Shown here: positions 7,085 to 15,130 of the stretch, piece after piece
Numbering within the stretch: position 1 is the stretch's first letter
Layout: each line of letters begins with the position of its first letter
Source of the DNA: DASZHJ01 sp035541215
GTDB lineage: Bacteria; Pseudomonadota; Alphaproteobacteria; ATCC43930; CGMCC-115725
Assembly: GCA_035541215.1 (NCBI GenBank)
Contig: DATKNV010000134.1
Coordinates: 1 to 22,893, forward strand
Reading direction: 5' to 3'
Length of the DNA stretch: 22,893 bases
Translations under genes and position numbers: made by a program
Notes under the pieces: generated by a model
What the model saw: the letters and a program-made list of their open reading frames with translations, nothing else
Told to the model about the DNA's origin: nothing
The model's database searches: none

Positions 7085-7930
7085 CTAGCGGGAGGCGACG
7101 GCGGCCGTGCCCGCGCCCTTCTCGGCGGCCTTCTTCTGCTTCTCGACCCAGGCCGCGAACTCCTGCTTGGAGACCGCGTGGATCTCGATCGGCATGAAGG
7201 GATGGTTGAGGCCGCAGATCTGATTGCATTGGCCGTAGTAAGTGCCCTCACGATCGATCTTGACCCAGCTCTCGTTCACCCGGCCGATGACGGAGTATTC
7301 CTGAATGCCGAAGGCGGGAACGAACCAGCTGTGGATCACGTCGGTGCCGGAGACCAGGATGCGGATCGTGGTGCCGACCGGCAGGAAGACGGGGTTGTCG
7401 GTCTGCAGCAGGCGCGGGTTGCCGGCGGGCTCGTTCTTGTCGTCGACGACGATCCGGCTCTCGAAATTGACGTTGCCGTTGTCGGGATACTCGTAGCTCC
7501 AGTACCACTGATGCCCGGTCACCTTGAGCGTCATTTCCGCCTTCTCGGCCTTGTCCATGAAATAGAGGAGGCGGAAGGAGGGAATGGCGATCGCCACCAG
7601 GACGAGCACCGGAATGAGCGTCCAGGCGATCTCCAGGACCGTGTTGTGCGAGATCTTCGAGGGCACGGGATTGCGCTTCGCGTTGAAGCGCACCATCACC
7701 CAGAGCAGGAGGGCCAGCACGAAAACCGTGATCGCCGTGATGATGATCAGGAGCTCGTGGTGCAGGGAATCGATGCGGTCCCGCACTTCCGAAGCGGCGG
7801 GCTGCATGCCGAGCTGCCAGTCATAGGCCTGCTCAGCGAGCGCCGCCGGCGCCGTTGCCGCGAGCATCGCGAATGCGCCGAGCGCGCCCGAGATGGATCG
7901 AAATTCTTTCGTGATCGTGGCCAATCCCAT
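7085..7930 (-). CDS. ctaC: Cytochrome c oxidase subunit II
   Basis: Subunit II accepts electrons from cytochrome c at its periplasmic CuA centre. The 281-residue protein has a signal-like N-terminus (hydrophobic about 13-31, ALA then EQAYDWQLG), two membrane helices (about 59-80 and 99-118), the aromatic patch GHQWYWSYEYP (139-149) and the CuA ligands H200, C235, C239, H243 and M246. Between the cysteines stands Q237, where the well-studied enzymes have a glutamate (CxExC). No heme c motif is present, so this is not a caa3 type. ATG at 7930 is chosen because it starts the signal peptide; AGAGG lies only 1 base before it, so TTG at 7924 is a possible alternative. It is the first gene of the operon. 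Confidence 0.96.
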   Translation of the reverse strand: MGLATITKEFRSISGALGAFAMLAATAPAALAEQAYDWQLGMQPAASEVRDRIDSLHHELLIIITAITVFVLALLLWVMVRFNAKRNPVPSKISHNTVLEIAWTLIPVLVLVAIAIPSFRLLYFMDKAEKAEMTLKVTGHQWYWSYEYPDNGNVNFESRIVVDDKNEPAGNPRLLQTDNPVFLPVGTTIRILVSGTDVIHSWFVPAFGIQEYSVIGRVNESWVKIDREGTYYGQCNQICGLNHPFMPIEIHAVSKQEFAAWVEKQKKAAEKGAGTAAVASR

Positions 7931-8276
7931 GCCTCTTTGAGCCCCTCGTCTCCGATAAGGCGGCGAACCGCCGGACGCTGCCGCCCGAAGGTCCTCATGC
8001 TCCGCCGGAACGGCGTCGCACCCCTGATGCCGCGGCTTTGCCGCCGGGCGGCGGCGAGCGCGGCCGGACCCTACACCAAAGACGCCGCCCCTCACAACAG
8101 CGTGCCACGGCGCAGAATCCTGCGCCCGTCATAGCCGCCGGAGCCGCCGGATGCCAACGGTTCCATTGCGACCTTATGACGCATAAATGCAACCCAGCCC
8201 TTGCAAAATTCGCTACGATAGCGCCCATCAAGCAGGGCCCAGGCGGGCCTCCGCGCATCGGGCCAAGCGAGGCATC
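7931..8276. promoter_or_regulatory. Divergent intergenic region upstream of ctaC, with several dyads
   Basis: No gene is supported in these 346 bases between two divergent start codons, so promoters for both sides should lie here. Perfect small dyads are visible: GCGGC-TTT-GCCGC (8032-8044), GGCGCAG-AATC-CTGCGCC (8109-8126), TTATG-ACG-CATAA (8174-8186) and CGCTA-CGA-TAGCG (8211-8223). GCCGCCGGA is repeated in tandem at 8134-8142 and 8143-8151. The only AT-richer stretch is about 8161-8223, the most likely place for promoters. I could not find a convincing -35/-10 pair with 16-18 spacing on either strand. The upstream frame of ctaC remains open to 8095 but has no family support. Confidence 0.5.
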
Positions 8277-9185
8277 ATGAGAACGTTCCGGAGGGTGTTC
8301 AGGTGCGCGGCGGGCGCGTTCGCGACCATGTTTTTCGTCCATGCCGCGTGGGCCCAGGCGCCATTGCCGCCCGTGGGAAAGCCTGTCTCGGGCCAGAGCA
8401 GCTCGACTTTCTCCTACGAGTTCAAAAGCGACGAGCAGACCATCACGATCAACAATGTGACCTACGATCTCGTTCAGCCCTATGTGCCGGGCAAGAAGAC
8501 GGATTTGCTGGTCCTGCGGGTCACGACGAAGTCGAAGCAGGTGATGGGCGATATCGGAATGGAGGGTTCGGTTACCGTCGAGGCGTGGCCGCTCGGCACT
8601 GATTTCGGGGAGAAGCCGCGCTACTCCGTCACTCTCGACGGCACGGGCGTCAATACCGCACGCAATTCCGTCCTGGTCTTCGACCGGACGCTCGAGGAGG
8701 TGGAGTGGTGGTCGGTGCACGCCCTCGTCAACGGCGAGCATCTCTTCGACACCTATGTGCAGCCGGTGGAGTTCTCGATCTCGCGCGAGTCCGACACCCC
8801 GCGCTTCGTGGGCTTGGAGGTCCCGCCCGACGACACCAAGGATGCGCGCCTCAAGGACCCGCACGTGGTGGCGGTCCTGAGCTACGCCTCGGCCGAGCGC
8901 GTGGTGCGGGAGGCGCTCCTTACCTGCGAGGACCCCAAGCGCGCCGAGGCCTATCGCTCTCTTGCCGACGAGGAGCGCAGGGTCGAATACGTGGAAGGCC
9001 CAGTGCCGCCAGCGCAGGGGAAGACCCAGCCCGAGCCCGCGCGCGCCATCAAGATCACCTGGAGCCAAGCCTTTCCCTCCCCGCCCAACCCGGTCTCGGC
9101 GCAAATCCCGGTCGCCGGCGACGACCTCGACCTCGCGCATGCGAAGCTGCCGGCCTGCATGCACGCCGCGGCCTGGAAGCGCTGA
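8277..9185 (+). CDS. Uncharacterised secreted protein
   Basis: I do not recognise this 302-residue protein. The ATG at 8277 gives a clear signal peptide: basic MRTFRRVFR, hydrophobic core 10-25, and likely cleavage after AWA (24-26) before QAPLPP. The mature part is polar, rich in beta-prone stretches (about 45-170), with a Pro-rich linker (241-275) and two cysteines, C217 and C294, that could pair in the periplasm. Frame use and codon bias match its neighbours, and it is read in the same direction as tldD with a 108-base gap. It could be an envelope protein linked to the oxidase or to TldD, but position is the only argument. An in-frame ATG at 8187 would put the signal peptide inside the protein and is less likely. 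Confidence 0.85.
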   Translation: MRTFRRVFRCAAGAFATMFFVHAAWAQAPLPPVGKPVSGQSSSTFSYEFKSDEQTITINNVTYDLVQPYVPGKKTDLLVLRVTTKSKQVMGDIGMEGSVTVEAWPLGTDFGEKPRYSVTLDGTGVNTARNSVLVFDRTLEEVEWWSVHALVNGEHLFDTYVQPVEFSISRESDTPRFVGLEVPPDDTKDARLKDPHVVAVLSYASAERVVREALLTCEDPKRAEAYRSLADEERRVEYVEGPVPPAQGKTQPEPARAIKITWSQAFPSPPNPVSAQIPVAGDDLDLAHAKLPACMHAAAWKR

Positions 9186-9293
9186 GACCCCCGCCGATAC
9201 TGGAATGGCGCGGCGCCACCCCCATATCTGGCATTGCCGGCGCCGGGCGTGATAGCTTCGCCCGCGCCCCATGCGTTCAACGGAGTTCCCGAG

Positions 9294-10727
9294 ATGACCG
9301 ACCTCGCCCGCCTCGACGCCCTGTTCTTCGAGCGCACCGGCATGGACAGCGGCCGGGTCCAGCGCCTCGTGGGCGAGGCACTCCGTGGCATGGATGACGG
9401 CGAGCTCTTCCTCGAATACTGCCAGAGCGAGAGCGTCTCCCTCGACGACGGCCGCATCAAGGTCGCGACCTTCGACACCACGCAGGGATTCGGGCTCCGC
9501 GGTGTCTGCGGCGAGGCCTCGGGCTACGCGCACGCCTCCGAGCTCTCCGAGGACGCGATCAAGCGCGCGGGCGAGACCGTCCGCGCCGTGCGCTCCGGCA
9601 CGGGCGGCGTCTTCGCGGCGCCGCCTCCGGGCACGAATCGCAGCCTCTACAGCGACGTCAATCCGCTGGCGCGCGTCGAGTTCACCGCCAAGACCTCGCT
9701 CCTCCAGGAGATCGACGCCTATGCCCGCGCCAAGGACCCGCGCGTGCGGCAGGTGATGGCGACGCTCATGGGCGTCTGGCAGGCGGTGGAGATCGTGCGG
9801 CCCGACGGCAACCGCGTCGGCGACATCCGCCCGCTCGTCCGCCTCAACGTCTCCGTGGTCGTCGGCGAGGGCGATCGGATGGAGCACGGCTCCTACGGCG
9901 CCGGCGGCCGCATCGAATACGACCGCTACCTCGATCCCCGGCAGTGGAAGAAGCACGTCGACGAGGCGCTGCGCCAGGCGCTCGTCAATCTGGGCGCGGT
10001 GCCCGCGCCCGCGGGCGAGATGGCGGTGGTGCTGGGGCCCGGCTGGCCCGGCGTCATGCTGCACGAGGCGGTGGGGCACGGCCTCGAGGGCGACTTCAAC
10101 CGCAAGAAGACCTCTGCCTTTGCGGGCCTCATCGGTCAGCGCGTGGCCGCGCCCGGCGTCACCGTCGTCGACGACGGCACCATGCAGGACCGCCGCGGCT
10201 CGATCACCGTCGACGACGAGGGCACCCCCTCCTCGCGCTCGGTGCTGATCGAGGACGGCATCCTCAGGGGATACATGCAGGACCGCCTCAACGCCCGGCT
10301 CATGGGCGTGAAGCCCACCGGCAACGGCCGGCGCCAGAGCTTCGGCCACGCGCCGATGCCGCGCATGACCAACACCTACATGCTCGCGGGCGACAAGGAT
10401 CCCAAGGAGATCATCGCCTCGGTGAAGCGTGGCCTCTACGCCGTCAATTTCGGCGGCGGCCAGGTCGACATCACCTCCGGCAAATTCGTCTTCTCCGCCT
10501 CCGAGGCCTATCTGATCGAGGACGGCAAGATCGGCCCCGCGGTCAAGGGTGCGACCCTCATCGGCAACGGCCCCGACGCGCTCACCAAGATCACGATGAT
10601 CGGGAGCGACCTCAAGCTCGACGACGGCGTCGGCACCTGCGGCAAGGACGGGCAGACCGTCCCCGTGGGCGTCGGCATGCCCACGGTGCGCATGGACGGC
10701 CTGACGGTCGGCGGCACGGCCGCATGA
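9294..10727 (+). CDS. tldD: TldD-family metalloprotease
   Basis: TldD works with TldE/PmbA as a heterodimeric zinc protease that degrades unfolded peptides and, in some hosts, processes microcin or RiPP precursors and affects CcdA. The 477-residue product has the usual length and the zinc motif HEAVGH (H257, E258, H262) in MLHEAVGHGLEGDFNRK. Other family stretches are MTNTYMLAGD (358-367) and the C-terminal GTCGKDGQ-VPVG-G-PT (447-464). ATG at 9294 has GGAG at 9282-9285, spacing 8. Its TGA overlaps the next ATG by 4 bases. No pmbA partner is in the window. tldD close to ctaC and divergent from it is a common alphaproteobacterial arrangement as far as I recall. Confidence 0.95.
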   Translation: MTDLARLDALFFERTGMDSGRVQRLVGEALRGMDDGELFLEYCQSESVSLDDGRIKVATFDTTQGFGLRGVCGEASGYAHASELSEDAIKRAGETVRAVRSGTGGVFAAPPPGTNRSLYSDVNPLARVEFTAKTSLLQEIDAYARAKDPRVRQVMATLMGVWQAVEIVRPDGNRVGDIRPLVRLNVSVVVGEGDRMEHGSYGAGGRIEYDRYLDPRQWKKHVDEALRQALVNLGAVPAPAGEMAVVLGPGWPGVMLHEAVGHGLEGDFNRKKTSAFAGLIGQRVAAPGVTVVDDGTMQDRRGSITVDDEGTPSSRSVLIEDGILRGYMQDRLNARLMGVKPTGNGRRQSFGHAPMPRMTNTYMLAGDKDPKEIIASVKRGLYAVNFGGGQVDITSGKFVFSASEAYLIEDGKIGPAVKGATLIGNGPDALTKITMIGSDLKLDDGVGTCGKDGQTVPVGVGMPTVRMDGLTVGGTAA

Positions 10728-12679
10728 GATTGCCGCGACTTGGCGGCGCTCTCGCATTCGCGGCACTGCTGATACTGCCGCTTTGCGGCGGCGCCCATGC
10801 CTGCGACTTCGACCGCGCGCCCTCGACGCGCTGGAGCACCGCACGCGACGCCGACGGCACTTCCTGGCTCGTGACTCCCTGCGGCGACAAGTTCTTCTCG
10901 GTCGGGGTCAACGTCGTCGACGGCGGCGCCTCCGGCGCGAAGCTGCAGCGCCCGCACTACGACTGGCAGCAGCTTGCGCCGAGCCTCGAGGCCTGGACGG
11001 CCGACGCCCGCAAGCGCCTCCTCGGCTGGGGGTTCAATTCCGCCGGCGCCTGGTCGCTTCCGCCGCAGCAGCTTCGCCTGCCGACCGTGATCGACCTCGA
11101 GCTCGGACGGAACGCGCGCTTCCATTGGTTCGATCCTTTCGACCCCGCCATGCCCGAGCGCATGCGCGAGACCGCGGAGCGCCTCACCGCCCCCTATCGC
11201 GGCACGCCCTATCGCCTCGGCTATTTCTCGGACAACGAGGTCGGCTGGTGGGGCGGCGCGCTCTTCACCTTCTATTCCGCGAAGCCCGCCGCGAATTTCA
11301 CCAAGCAGCGCTGGCTCGCGGAGCTCCGCCAATTCTATGGCGACGACTGGCAGCGCTTCACCGCGGATTTCGTGCCGCCCGCGGGCGCCACCTCCTGGGA
11401 GACGCTGCTCGCGGCCGAGAGCTTCACGCGGCTGCGCCCGGGCGCGAACGGCGCGGCAGCCGTTCGGCATTGGACCGAGGTGGTGGCCGAGCATTATTAC
11501 GATCTCGCGGCGAAGGCGATCCACGCCGTCGATCCCGGCGCGCTCTTCCTGGGCGACCGCCTCCCGATCTACTACGATCCGATGGCGCTCCGCGCGGAGG
11601 CGCGTCACGTCGACGTGATCGCGACCAACTACAACGTCGACAGCCCCGAGGGCTGGGTCGCCCGCTACTATTTCGACGGCATCAGGCGGCTCGCACCGGA
11701 AAAGCCCGTGCTGATCTCGGAGTGGTTTTACGCCGCGCACGAGAACCGCACCGGCAATCGGAACAACGGCCACCTCATGACGGTCGACACGCAGGCCGAG
11801 CGCGCCCTCGGCGCTGCGGCCGCCGCGCGCAGCTTCGCGGCGCTCCCGGAGCTCGTGGGCCTCCACTGGTTCCAGTACTACGACTATCCCGTGGGCGGTC
11901 GCGCCGACGCCGAGGATTACAATTTCGGCCTCGTCGACATCCGCGACGAGCCCTATCGGCGGGTGACCGAGCAGCTCGCCGCGGCCAATCGGGCTCTGCC
12001 GGAAATCCACGCCGTCGATCCTCCGGCCGACGCATCGCGCCCGACGGAGTTCGTGGCGCCCCGCGCGACGATCGATCCCGCGCACCGCTCGCTGATCGAC
12101 TGGCCGAAGCCCGCCGCGCTGCTGCCCCCGCTCCTGCCCAATGACGGGGAGATCGCCTTCGGCGAGGCTTATCTCTCCTGGAGCGACCGGGGATTGGCGC
12201 TCGCCACCATCGGCCAGGACTATTACGACCTCGACGTCCTCGCCTATGACGGCGATTTCCCGCTGAGCGAGGCCTATCGCATCGAGCTCGACGTGGACGC
12301 CGGCGCCGGCCCCAAGCGCTTCACCGTCTATTTCATTCCCCCGCGCACCAAGATGAAGGACCATCCGCCGATGGCGCCGCTGCTCTGCGAGGGCCGCGCC
12401 ATCGCCGAGGGTCCCAACCGGTGCCCGCCGGTCGCGGGCGGGGAGGTGCTCTATTTCGGCGCCGACCAGCCGCGCATCGTCGGCGAGGCGCTGCTGCCGT
12501 GGTCTGCGCTCGGTCTCTCGGGACCGCCCCAGGACGGCATGCTCAAGATCGAGGTCTCGGCCTCGCCCTGGTTCCGCTCGCGCTGGATGTCGCTCTCGGG
12601 CCTGTCCCCGGCCGAAGGAAGCGCACACCCCGAGCGCTGGCTCCCCGTGCGTCTCGAAGGCCTCGACGCGACGCGCTGA
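10724..12679 (+). CDS. Secreted glycoside-hydrolase-like protein (clan GH-A type) with C-terminal beta domain
   Basis: The 651-residue protein opens with a signal peptide (hydrophobic 8-21, cleavage likely after AHA26). Residues about 45-425 look like a TIM-barrel glycoside hydrolase: FFSVGVNVVD (57-66), LLGWGFNSAGAW (99-110), SDNEVGWW with E172 as candidate acid/base, ISEWFY with E333 as candidate nucleophile, and LVGLHWFQYYDY (377-388). This order resembles agarase and GH2/GH42-like enzymes, but I cannot set the exact family or substrate. Residues about 470-645 look like a beta-sandwich of the CBM9/DOMON kind (AYLSWSDRGLALA). ATG 10724 overlaps the tldD stop in ATGA, so the two are probably co-translated. 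The next gene is convergent. Confidence 0.82.
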   Translation: MRLPRLGGALAFAALLILPLCGGAHACDFDRAPSTRWSTARDADGTSWLVTPCGDKFFSVGVNVVDGGASGAKLQRPHYDWQQLAPSLEAWTADARKRLLGWGFNSAGAWSLPPQQLRLPTVIDLELGRNARFHWFDPFDPAMPERMRETAERLTAPYRGTPYRLGYFSDNEVGWWGGALFTFYSAKPAANFTKQRWLAELRQFYGDDWQRFTADFVPPAGATSWETLLAAESFTRLRPGANGAAAVRHWTEVVAEHYYDLAAKAIHAVDPGALFLGDRLPIYYDPMALRAEARHVDVIATNYNVDSPEGWVARYYFDGIRRLAPEKPVLISEWFYAAHENRTGNRNNGHLMTVDTQAERALGAAAAARSFAALPELVGLHWFQYYDYPVGGRADAEDYNFGLVDIRDEPYRRVTEQLAAANRALPEIHAVDPPADASRPTEFVAPRATIDPAHRSLIDWPKPAALLPPLLPNDGEIAFGEAYLSWSDRGLALATIGQDYYDLDVLAYDGDFPLSEAYRIELDVDAGAGPKRFTVYFIPPRTKMKDHPPMAPLLCEGRAIAEGPNRCPPVAGGEVLYFGADQPRIVGEALLPWSALGLSGPPQDGMLKIEVSASPWFRSRWMSLSGLSPAEGSAHPERWLPVRLEGLDATR

Positions 12680-12690
12680 AATCGCGTCGA
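12663..12690 (+). terminator. Possible hairpin at the end of the hydrolase gene
   Basis: TCGACGCG (12663-12670) pairs perfectly with CGCGTCGA (12683-12690) around a 12-base loop that contains the stop codon. It could help end transcription or protect the 3' end. There is no T-run after it, so it is not a classic intrinsic terminator. Confidence 0.3.
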
Positions 12691-12725
12691 ATCACCAAGA
12701 CACAACGGACACCAAGTTCTTTCTG

Positions 12726-12842
12726 GCGGCGAAGCCGCAATCCCCCTCCCTGCGTCCTCAGCGCTTCCTCCGCGCCCTCTGCGCGAAAGAATCGCGCTGG
12801 GGTCGCGCGGAGGTCGCTGAGGATTTATTGCGGCTTCGCCGC
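12726..12842. repeat. Long imperfect palindrome, MITE- or REP-like, between convergent genes
   Basis: GCGGCGAAGCCGCAAT (12726-12741) is the exact inverted copy of 12827-12842 (16 bp). Further in, 12755-12774 pairs with 12806-12823 with only a short bulge. The whole can therefore fold into one hairpin of about 117 bases. The outer arm is itself partly palindromic (GCGGC-GAA-GCCGC). It lies between the end of the hydrolase gene and the end of gshA, which face each other. The words around it (ACCAAGACACAA, CCTCCGCGCCCTCTGCGCGAAA) resemble dispersed intergenic repeats I recall from other bacteria, but I cannot check this. It may act as a two-way transcription stop. The 12680-12878 spacer holds nothing else that I can support. 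Confidence 0.75.
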
Positions 12843-12878
12843 GAGAAAGAGGCTGGCGTATTGGCGGTGAACCACGCC

Positions 12879-14243
12879 CTAGTACGCCTGCTCCTTGTAC
12901 ACGGGATCGACGCTCTCGCCCCAGCGCGTGCGGTAGGCCTCGAGGAGATCATCGGCGGGCGTGCGGCCCTTGTCGGCGATGGCGCGCAAAGGCTCCAAGT
13001 AGAGCGTCTCGTCCTCGCCACTGGAATCGCGCTTGGCGCGGCGTCGGAGGCCGGCGCTTGCTATCTCCAGCACCTCCTTTGCGAGCGCCGATAGCGGCCG
13101 TCCCCGGAATTGCGCGCGGAGGCCGTGCCGTGGTGCTGCCGCGCGCATCTGCTCGCGCTCCTCGACGGTCCAGTCCTTGATGAGATCGGCGGCGGCGTCG
13201 AGCGCCACCGAGTCGTAGAGGAGCCCGGTCCAGAGCGCCGGCAGCGCGCAGAGCCGTCCCCAGGGGCCGCCGTCCGCGCCGCGCATCTCCAGGATGCGCT
13301 TCATGCGCACCTCGGGGAATGCCGTGGTGAGATGATCGCTCCAGTCGTTCATGCGCGGCTGCTCGCCCGGCAGGCCCGGCAGCTTCCCCGCGAGGAAGTC
13401 GCGGAAGGATTGCCCGGCCACGTCGATGTAGCGGCCGTCGCGATAGACGAAGTACATGGGGACGTCGAGCATGTAGTCGACCCAGCGCTCGAAGCCGAAG
13501 CCCTTCTCGAAGACGAAGGGCAGCATGCCGCAGCGATCGGGATCGGTATCGGTCCAGACGTGGCTGCGGAAGCTCACGAAGCCCGTGGGCCTGCCCTCGA
13601 GGAAAGGAGAGTTCGCGAAGAGCGCGACCGCCACCGGCTGCAGCGCGAGGCCGACGCGGAACTTGCGGATCATGTCGGCCTCGGAGGCGAAATCGAGATT
13701 CACCTGCACCGTACAGGTCCGCAGCATCATGTCGAGGCCGAGGCTGCCCTTGGTCGGCATGTAGCGGCGCATGATCGCGTAGCGCCCCTTCGGCATCCAA
13801 GGCACGTCCTCGCGGCCCCATTTGGGATCGAAGCCCAGGCCCATCATGCCGAGCTTCAGCTCCTGGCAGACCGTCCGCACCTGGTGTAGATGCTCGTGCA
13901 CCTCGGCGCAGGTCTGATGCAGCGTCTCCAGCGGCGCGCCCGAGAGCTCGAATTGCCCGCCGGGCTCGAGCGAGATCGAGTAGCTGCCGTTGCTGAGCGC
14001 GATCGGATTGCCGTTCTCGAGCACGGGCTCCCAGCCGAAGCGGCACAGGCCCTCGAGGAGCGCGCGGATGCCGTCCGGCCCCTCATAGGGCACGCGGCGC
14101 AGGTCCGAGAGGCGGAAGACGAATTTCTCGTGCTCCGTCCCGATGCGCCAACGCTCGGGCGGCTTGCAGCCGGCCTCGATGTACTCGACGAGCTGGCGCC
14201 GGTCGGTGATGACCGCGCCCACGGTTTGAGTAGGACCCGACAT
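12879..14243 (-). CDS. gshA: Glutamate-cysteine ligase, plant/alphaproteobacterial (GCS2) type
   Basis: This enzyme joins glutamate and cysteine with ATP, the first and limiting step of glutathione synthesis, in the cytoplasm. The 454-residue product shows GTEHEKFVF (35-43), NGNPIALSNGSYSISLEPGGQFELSG (about 77-102), LGFDPKW and a CTVQVNLDF segment typical of the GCS2 family found in plants and alphaproteobacteria rather than the E. coli type. Length agrees with the family. ATG 14243 is supported by the alignment of the opening residues; GGGGAA lies about 12 bases upstream. It follows rsmE on the same strand after 63 bases, a pairing commonly seen in alphaproteobacteria. Its stop lies about 36 bases beyond the long palindrome. 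Confidence 0.96.
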   Translation of the reverse strand: MSGPTQTVGAVITDRRQLVEYIEAGCKPPERWRIGTEHEKFVFRLSDLRRVPYEGPDGIRALLEGLCRFGWEPVLENGNPIALSNGSYSISLEPGGQFELSGAPLETLHQTCAEVHEHLHQVRTVCQELKLGMMGLGFDPKWGREDVPWMPKGRYAIMRRYMPTKGSLGLDMMLRTCTVQVNLDFASEADMIRKFRVGLALQPVAVALFANSPFLEGRPTGFVSFRSHVWTDTDPDRCGMLPFVFEKGFGFERWVDYMLDVPMYFVYRDGRYIDVAGQSFRDFLAGKLPGLPGEQPRMNDWSDHLTTAFPEVRMKRILEMRGADGGPWGRLCALPALWTGLLYDSVALDAAADLIKDWTVEEREQMRAAAPRHGLRAQFRGRPLSALAKEVLEIASAGLRRRAKRDSSGEDETLYLEPLRAIADKGRTPADDLLEAYRTRWGESVDPVYKEQAY

Positions 14244-14306
14244 GTGCCGAAACGATTCCCCGCCAGCCTTCGCTCAGAAAGAGATGGTGATGCCCCCGGC
14301 CGGTTG

Positions 14307-15053
14307 CTACCCCCGCCGCCGCGCCCAGTCGCCGAGCAGCGCCTGGAACACGGCAAGAGCCGCGAGCGCAGCCGTATCCGCACGAAGCACTCGCGGCCCT
14401 AAACCGACGGGGCAAACAAAGGGAAGTTTGCGCAGAAGGTCAAGCTCCCTTTGCGCGAATCCGCCCTCGGGTCCGATGAGCACTGCCCAGGCACCCCGCG
14501 CTTGAGCCGCAAGCGCCGTGGCGATGTCCGGGGATTCGCCGGTCTCGTCGCAGAAGAGGAGGCGCCGCTCCGCGGGCCAGCTCGCGAGCAAGCGATCGAG
14601 CGCCACCGGCGCGCGCACCTCCGGCAGGGTGAGGCGCTCGGTCTGCTCCGCCGCCTCCATGACGTTCGCACGCAGGCGATCGAGATTGACGCGCTCGACC
14701 TGGGTGCGCTCGGTCACGACCGGCTGGAGCGCGCTCGCGCCGAGCTCGGTCGCCTTCTCCACGAGGAAGTCGATGCGCGCACGCTTGACCGGCGCGAAGA
14801 CGAGCCAGAGATCGCCCTCCTCCCGCTGCGCGCGTAGCCGCTCGCCCACGCTGACGGAGCGCGAGCCCTTGCCGAAGCCGTCGATCGTCGCGGACCACTC
14901 GCCGTCGCGCCCGTTGAAGAGCGCGAGCCTCGCGCCCCGCGCGAGACGCAGCACGCGCTCGAGGTAATGCGCCTGCTCCCGCGACAGCACGATGCTCGCG
15001 CCCGCCGCGAGATCGGCGGTGACGTAGAGGCGGGTGCGCGGCTCATAGGCCAT
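14307..15053 (-). CDS. rsmE: 16S rRNA (uracil-1498-N3) methyltransferase
   Basis: RsmE methylates N3 of U1498 in 16S rRNA in the assembled 30S subunit. The 248-residue protein has an N-terminal PUA-like domain (about 1-75) and a C-terminal SPOUT trefoil-knot domain with EKATELGAS (99-107), IGPEGGF (193-199) and LGPRVLRADTAAL (218-230), which form the SAM-binding knot. Length is normal. ATG 15053 is preceded by AAGAG at about 5 bases. It is divergent from ubiA with 77 bases between, and it is read into gshA. Confidence 0.96.
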   Translation of the reverse strand: MAYEPRTRLYVTADLAAGASIVLSREQAHYLERVLRLARGARLALFNGRDGEWSATIDGFGKGSRSVSVGERLRAQREEGDLWLVFAPVKRARIDFLVEKATELGASALQPVVTERTQVERVNLDRLRANVMEAAEQTERLTLPEVRAPVALDRLLASWPAERRLLFCDETGESPDIATALAAQARGAWAVLIGPEGGFAQRELDLLRKLPFVCPVGLGPRVLRADTAALAALAVFQALLGDWARRRG

Positions 15054-15130
15054 GGCTCTTGTGCGATCCCCCGAGCGGGCGGCACACTCGTTGCCATGGG
15101 CGAGACTAGCTCAGGACGCATTACCTCACC

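Noticed and set aside
5260..7197. A 645-codon plus-strand open frame opposite ctaB and ctaD
   Set aside because: It mirrors the codon pattern of the oxidase genes, is extremely rich in charged residues and has no recognisable domain. The opposing genes are certain.
7045..7251. Longer ctaD reading into the ctaC coding region
   Set aside because: The added Ser/Arg/Pro-rich residues are shadow of ctaC; ATG 7044 gives the standard N-terminus and has a ribosome site.
7931..8095. Longer ctaC reading to 8095
   Set aside because: The added residues would bury the signal peptide and have no family resemblance; ATG 7930 gives a normal CtaC.
8174..8186. FNR-type site upstream of the oxidase operon
   Set aside because: The dyad TTATG-ACG-CATAA does not match TTGAT-N4-ATCAA in sequence or spacing.
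9944..10723. Possible N-terminal extension of the hydrolase gene inside tldD (frame open from 9944)
   Set aside because: The extension is Arg/Gly/Ala-rich shadow of tldD. The ATG at 10724 directly begins a good signal peptide and overlaps the tldD stop in the usual ATGA manner.
7995..10844. A 949-codon open frame on the minus strand opposite the secreted protein and tldD
   Set aside because: It is antisense to well-supported genes, has low-complexity Arg/Ala/Asp/His-rich content and no motif. Long antisense frames are expected at this GC content with the third-position bias of the real genes.
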